A stretch of 64,000 nt of DNA. It comes from an uncultured Prevotella sp. (GTDB lineage: Bacteria > Bacteroidota > Bacteroidia > Bacteroidales > Bacteroidaceae). Location of the stretch: NCBI GenBank assembly GCA_900540375.1, contig UQFS01000018.1, forward strand, positions 1-64,000, in the 5' to 3' direction. The translations under genes and the position numbers were made by a program. Below the pieces are notes generated by a model. The model did not search any database. It saw only the letters and a program-made list of their open reading frames with translations, and was not told the origin of the DNA. Positions within the stretch are counted from its first letter, which is position 1. Each line of letters starts with the position of its first letter. Positions 60,812 through 64,000 of the stretch are shown one piece after another.

Positions 60812-61876
60812 TTATTTATTGCTGGTGCAATTCTTTATTTCTGCCATTAAGGAATAAACATGCTTGACGCTTTCCAAACCAAAGGCATGATTATCCTTGC
60901 ATCTGTTTTCAATCATATCGGCAAACACCTGAATTTCGGAGAAGAACCCTTGTGAAACAATCTGGTTATTCCCAATCGTTGGTACAAAACCATTCCTTCC
61001 GTATAAATTGACAACGGTTGCATTATTTTGGAAGACCTTTTCCAAAGGGATTCCCCATATTGCAGAGTGTCTTGGAGAAAAATCAAGTCTCTCCATTCTG
61101 TCCAATATATATTGTCCTCTGTCCGTACTAATACTTAATTGTTCCTGTGCATCCTGCCAAGAATAATCTGTTGATAGTTCCAGCATTCCCGTTATCCCTT
61201 GATGCTCCAGCACAAGGAACAAGGTCTGACCACCATCCTTACTGCACATTTCCTTTGCAGTCTTTACCTTTGCTTTACCAAAAAGAAACGTAACATAGTC
61301 AAGGGGATGGATGAACAGATCGAGCAGGGCATCACCCTCTGGGTATAACCCCGTAAGATAGCGATAATGATAGTGCCGTTTCCCCTCACTTCTCAATTGC
61401 TTTTGCAGGATTTGAGTGGCTGGGGCAAAACGTCTTTGCAGTCCGACAACGATATGTTGTGAGCCATATAGTTTGACTGTATCAGTCAAAGACTTTAGCT
61501 CTTTTTCATTCTCACACGGTGGTTTTTCTATAAATAAGGATTTCCCTGCCTTGATGACTTCATTTGCAATATGGAAATGCGAATGTGGATTAGCTGCCAC
61601 AAAGACTCCCGAAACCGTATCGTCATTCAAGATGTCTTGTAAAGAAGTCGTACCTTTGACACCCTTGTACTTTTGAGAAATCAGCCCGGCTTTCTTCTCC
61701 GAGGTACAGCAGATGTATTTCAATGGTAACTGAAGATATTGTATTACAGGTAACAGATTGCTGACACAATGATTACCAAGGCCTACAAGAGCATACTGTT
61801 GGGTGTAGATATGGTTCAGTTCCCTTATGCTCCGTATATTCTTGTATTTGCCGATGACTTTGTCTATATATCCCAT
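60812..61876 (-). CDS. Gfo/Idh/MocA-family oxidoreductase
   Basis: A 354-residue cytoplasmic NAD(P)-dependent oxidoreductase. The Rossmann loop is VGLGNHCVSN at about 31-40 (a shortened GxGxxG), the strand FVAANPHSHFHIA precedes the signature EKP at 117-119 (IEKPPCENEKEL), and a C-terminal alpha/beta domain carries GDALLDLFIHPLDYVTFLFG, where a His is expected in the active site. Family members oxidise or reduce sugars, inositols or related ketones. A 25-residue N-terminal lead precedes the Rossmann fold. Its gene starts 3 bases after the radical SAM gene ends, so the two products probably act on the same substrate. The substrate is unknown. Confidence 0.85.
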   Translation of the reverse strand: MGYIDKVIGKYKNIRSIRELNHIYTQQYALVGLGNHCVSNLLPVIQYLQLPLKYICCTSEKKAGLISQKYKGVKGTTSLQDILNDDTVSGVFVAANPHSHFHIANEVIKAGKSLFIEKPPCENEKELKSLTDTVKLYGSQHIVVGLQRRFAPATQILQKQLRSEGKRHYHYRYLTGLYPEGDALLDLFIHPLDYVTFLFGKAKVKTAKEMCSKDGGQTLFLVLEHQGITGMLELSTDYSWQDAQEQLSISTDRGQYILDRMERLDFSPRHSAIWGIPLEKVFQNNATVVNLYGRNGFVPTIGNNQIVSQGFFSEIQVFADMIENRCKDNHAFGLESVKHVYSLMAEIKNCTSNK

Positions 61877-61879
61877 AGT

Positions 61880-62947
61880 TTATGCTGTTATTTGCTTGAA
61901 ATGTTCCTTATAGGTGATTTGCGTGTTGCTGGTCCATTGATATTTCCCATAAAACAACTCTATCAGTCGTTTGGGCAGTATCCTTTCCAGGTTCCTCAAC
62001 AGGATAATATCATACTTCCGGTGATAGTTGATCCAGCATTGATTACACGCTTTGGAGTGTTGACACTGAATCTTACAGGCTTCCTTTGAATTGAATATCT
62101 CGTCAAGTGTATTCTCATGAATATTGCCCAAGATCACATCTAAATTCTGGCACAAGGGGACATCACCATTGGAATGGATGACCAACTCGCTGAAAATGCT
62201 ATGGCACCTAAGTTTCAGCCTGTTGTTCTTCCATTCGTCATACAAGGCTACAAAGTCAAAGTTTTCTTCCGTTTGATGTATGGATGAGGGTATCTGACGG
62301 ATGAAATCAGTATCATTGGCTTCCATCAAGCCTTGGGTCGTGTCAAAGAATGACATCGTGCTGTAAATGCCAATACGTACGTCTATGCTATATTTCCTGG
62401 CACAATCTATGACATGCTTCATATCCTCAAACGAGTTCCACGGAGAAAGGCAAAACATCAAGGAAATAGGGACAATATCCCTACACGCCTCTATCACTTC
62501 GATAACCTTATCGTATCCATCCCTACCACGCATGTAGCGATAGGTTTCCCTGGTGCCGTCAAGTGAAATATACAGATGCTTTGGATGATGATTTTTAACG
62601 GCAGAAATCACCTTGTTTACCGCAAGACAATTAGACAGCAAAGTATAGTTGGGGTGATGAACGTCAAACCATCCCAATATCTTGTCCGCTTCGGGATGAA
62701 GGATAAACTCACCTCCTTCCAAGCCGACCATTGTGCGCTTTGTTACACATTTGCTGTTCATTATCTTGATGATGTCGTCTAATCTTAGATTTTCCGCAGG
62801 TTTCTTCCAAATGGAACAGTGCTTGCAACGTGACTGGCAGTTGGTAGTGGCATATATCATCAAGGAAGTAAGTTCCTTATGCCGTCTGCGTATTACATTG
62901 TTGGCAAATACAATTCCGTTGTGGATGTAGTCATAAATACTGTACAT
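61880..62947 (-). CDS. Radical SAM protein with SPASM-like C-terminus
   Basis: A 355-residue radical SAM enzyme. The [4Fe-4S] cluster motif is CQSRCKHC at about 37-44 (CxxxCxxC), in the context MIYATTNCQSRCKHCSIW, followed by GLEGGEFILHPE and YISLDGTRETYRYMRG. A C-terminal cysteine-rich tail (CHSIFSELVIHSNGDVPLC, then CKIQCQHSKACNQCW) resembles SPASM/twitch domains that hold extra clusters in peptide- or sugar-modifying enzymes. The ATG at 62947 gives the N-terminus MYSIYDYIHNGIVFAN. A longer frame from 63010 adds 21 residues and is less likely. Its neighbours are a Gfo/Idh/MocA oxidoreductase and a lipoprotein. No precursor peptide gene is evident next to it. Confidence 0.85.
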   Translation of the reverse strand: MYSIYDYIHNGIVFANNVIRRRHKELTSLMIYATTNCQSRCKHCSIWKKPAENLRLDDIIKIMNSKCVTKRTMVGLEGGEFILHPEADKILGWFDVHHPNYTLLSNCLAVNKVISAVKNHHPKHLYISLDGTRETYRYMRGRDGYDKVIEVIEACRDIVPISLMFCLSPWNSFEDMKHVIDCARKYSIDVRIGIYSTMSFFDTTQGLMEANDTDFIRQIPSSIHQTEENFDFVALYDEWKNNRLKLRCHSIFSELVIHSNGDVPLCQNLDVILGNIHENTLDEIFNSKEACKIQCQHSKACNQCWINYHRKYDIILLRNLERILPKRLIELFYGKYQWTSNTQITYKEHFKQITA

Positions 62948-63050
62948 TCTTTCTTTCTTTCGAGTTTTGTCTTTTATTGTTAAGAGCAGAAAACAACGAA
63001 AAGACTGCACAATATTTATGACTTTTTCTTATCTATTCATTTCCCATCAT

Positions 63051-64000
63051 TTACCAAGTAAGTCTTAGTCCGAATGGTACCGTTATGATGAACGGGTGCT
63101 CTGTTCGGTAGGTTTCAAGCCCACTGCCATTCCCAAAGTAATAGAACATATTAGGTTCCAAATACAGACTGAAGGGCTTGAATAGCCTATACTGCACACC
63201 GATACCCAAGTTCACAGACCACTGACAACGTGGCTTGATGTCACCCTTCAACGTGTAAGAAGAGTCGGACGTTATGATATACTTTTTATATAGTGAACTA
63301 TGGACAGGCATCTCGAATGTCACTCCTCCGGTTGTATAGGCATTGAAACGCCCCTTGCCCCATATATGATAGGTCAATCGCAATGGTATGCCCACATAAT
63401 CGACCTTCTGGGTTTTCAACAAAGTCGCACCATGAAACTCACTTTCAAAATCAGACTTCAACCTTGTATAAGTCAATCCTGTGCCAAAAGTCCAATGGGA
63501 ATTTAACTGCTTGTTGAGCGACAAGCTAAAGGTTTTGGGGCGGTAGTGATGCACCTTCTCACCTAAGGAAGCGTTGCCTTCTGTTGCATTATTCAGTGCT
63601 ATCCATGACATTTTTGCTCTCTCAACGGAATCCATCAGCGCATTGTTCCTGACTAAATAATTTACATAATCATCCCATGTATATAATTTGGCCGCAGTCC
63701 CACCGTTAGCGTAATCTATTACTGATAGGTAGTTCAAATTGGACATGGCTCCATTTGCTCCGGCATTGGAAGAATAGCCGAAGTTAAATGTCCATGGGTA
63801 TTTCTCCTTATTGCTGACACTATACGACAGCCTTTCATTCAATGCCATCATTTTTTCTTCTGGAATTTGTGGAATACGGAGTACGGAATCTTTGGTGCCA
63901 ATACCCTTTGTTGCCAGTTGCTTCTGTATAGAATCCATGTGGAATACTACTGCCTCATGTCCGAATTCCACACTATTTGTTATTACATGTGACGACATCT
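63051..64000 (-). CDS. Outer-membrane beta-barrel protein, cut by window edge
   Basis: The frame is open to the right edge, so only the last 316 or so residues are seen. The C-terminal 190 residues are barrel strands of the PorT/OmpW-like kind (FSLSLNKQLNSHWTFGTGLT, VDYVGIPLRLTYHIWGKGRF, VNLGIGVQYRLFKPFSLYLE) and end in the barrel-closing RLTW. Before them lies a Ser/Asn-rich linker (AGANGAMSNLNYLSV). The start and any signal peptide are outside the window. It is upstream of the radical SAM gene in the same direction with a 103-base gap, so it may head or precede the cluster. It could be a sensor or transport barrel. Confidence 0.75.
   Translation of the reverse strand, partial: MSSHVITNSVEFGHEAVVFHMDSIQKQLATKGIGTKDSVLRIPQIPEEKMMALNERLSYSVSNKEKYPWTFNFGYSSNAGANGAMSNLNYLSVIDYANGGTAAKLYTWDDYVNYLVRNNALMDSVERAKMSWIALNNATEGNASLGEKVHHYRPKTFSLSLNKQLNSHWTFGTGLTYTRLKSDFESEFHGATLLKTQKVDYVGIPLRLTYHIWGKGRFNAYTTGGVTFEMPVHSSLYKKYIITSDSSYTLKGDIKPRCQWSVNLGIGVQYRLFKPFSLYLEPNMFYYFGNGSGLETYRTEHPFIITVPFGLRLTW

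Overview
The window looks like a chromosome segment from Bacteroidales, most likely Prevotellaceae. The evidence is seen directly: repeated Bacteroidetes-type promoters (TAnnTTTG, often preceded by a TTG/TTTG element about 20 bases upstream), a SusC/SusD pair, a hybrid-two-component-type regulator with a Reg_prop propeller and AraC domain, OmpA proteins, and a eukaryote-like glycyl-tRNA synthetase. I cannot fix genus or species from sequence alone.

Layout. 0-0.16 kb is the 3' end of a 5S rRNA with its terminator. 0.25-23.4 kb is a dense housekeeping block: an orphan histidine kinase, yceD-rpmF-fabH, era-der, an Mla-type lipid transporter (mlaF-mlaE), lptB, then tig, clpP-clpX-recQ, guaB, two parvulin-type periplasmic foldases, an OstA/LptA-like protein and mutL. 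The theme is ribosome and GTPase function, proteostasis and outer-membrane biogenesis. 23.5-29.7 kb is a cell-surface stretch: two OmpA-family genes flank a DUF1573 lipoprotein, a small lipoprotein and a large Gly-Lys-Asp-Gly-repeat surface protein that has lost its N-terminus. 30-36.5 kb carries an S1-domain protein, a LolD-like ATPase, a cation/proton antiporter, asd, a REP-type transposase with an unusual C-terminal half, and tRNA-Leu(UAG).

36.5-49.5 kb is a polysaccharide utilisation locus, visibly richer in G+C than its surroundings: a divergent HTCS-like regulator, then GH130, an MFS transporter, an unrecognised secreted protein, SusC and SusD. The likely flow is surface capture by SusD, TonB-dependent import by SusC, periplasmic processing by the unrecognised protein, inner-membrane import by the MFS carrier, and cytoplasmic phosphorolysis by GH130. 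The regulator seems to have lost both phosphotransfer residues.

49.7-59.2 kb returns to core genes (glyS, an FKBP lipoprotein, a MATE exporter, an M13 peptidase, dnaK). It is interrupted by a purine-rich repetitive leader that ends in a 44-residue membrane peptide gene (52.3-52.9 kb) and by a run of perfect palindromes (56.5-56.8 kb). 59.2-60.2 kb is a zone of broken gene fragments. 60.2-64 kb is an A+T-richer leftward cluster: an outer-membrane barrel (cut by the window edge), a radical SAM protein, a Gfo/Idh/MocA oxidoreductase and a lipoprotein.

The best candidates for something undescribed are the phosphotransfer-dead HTCS with its unrecognised PUL protein, the purine-rich leader/micropeptide locus, the fused REP transposase, and the radical SAM cluster.
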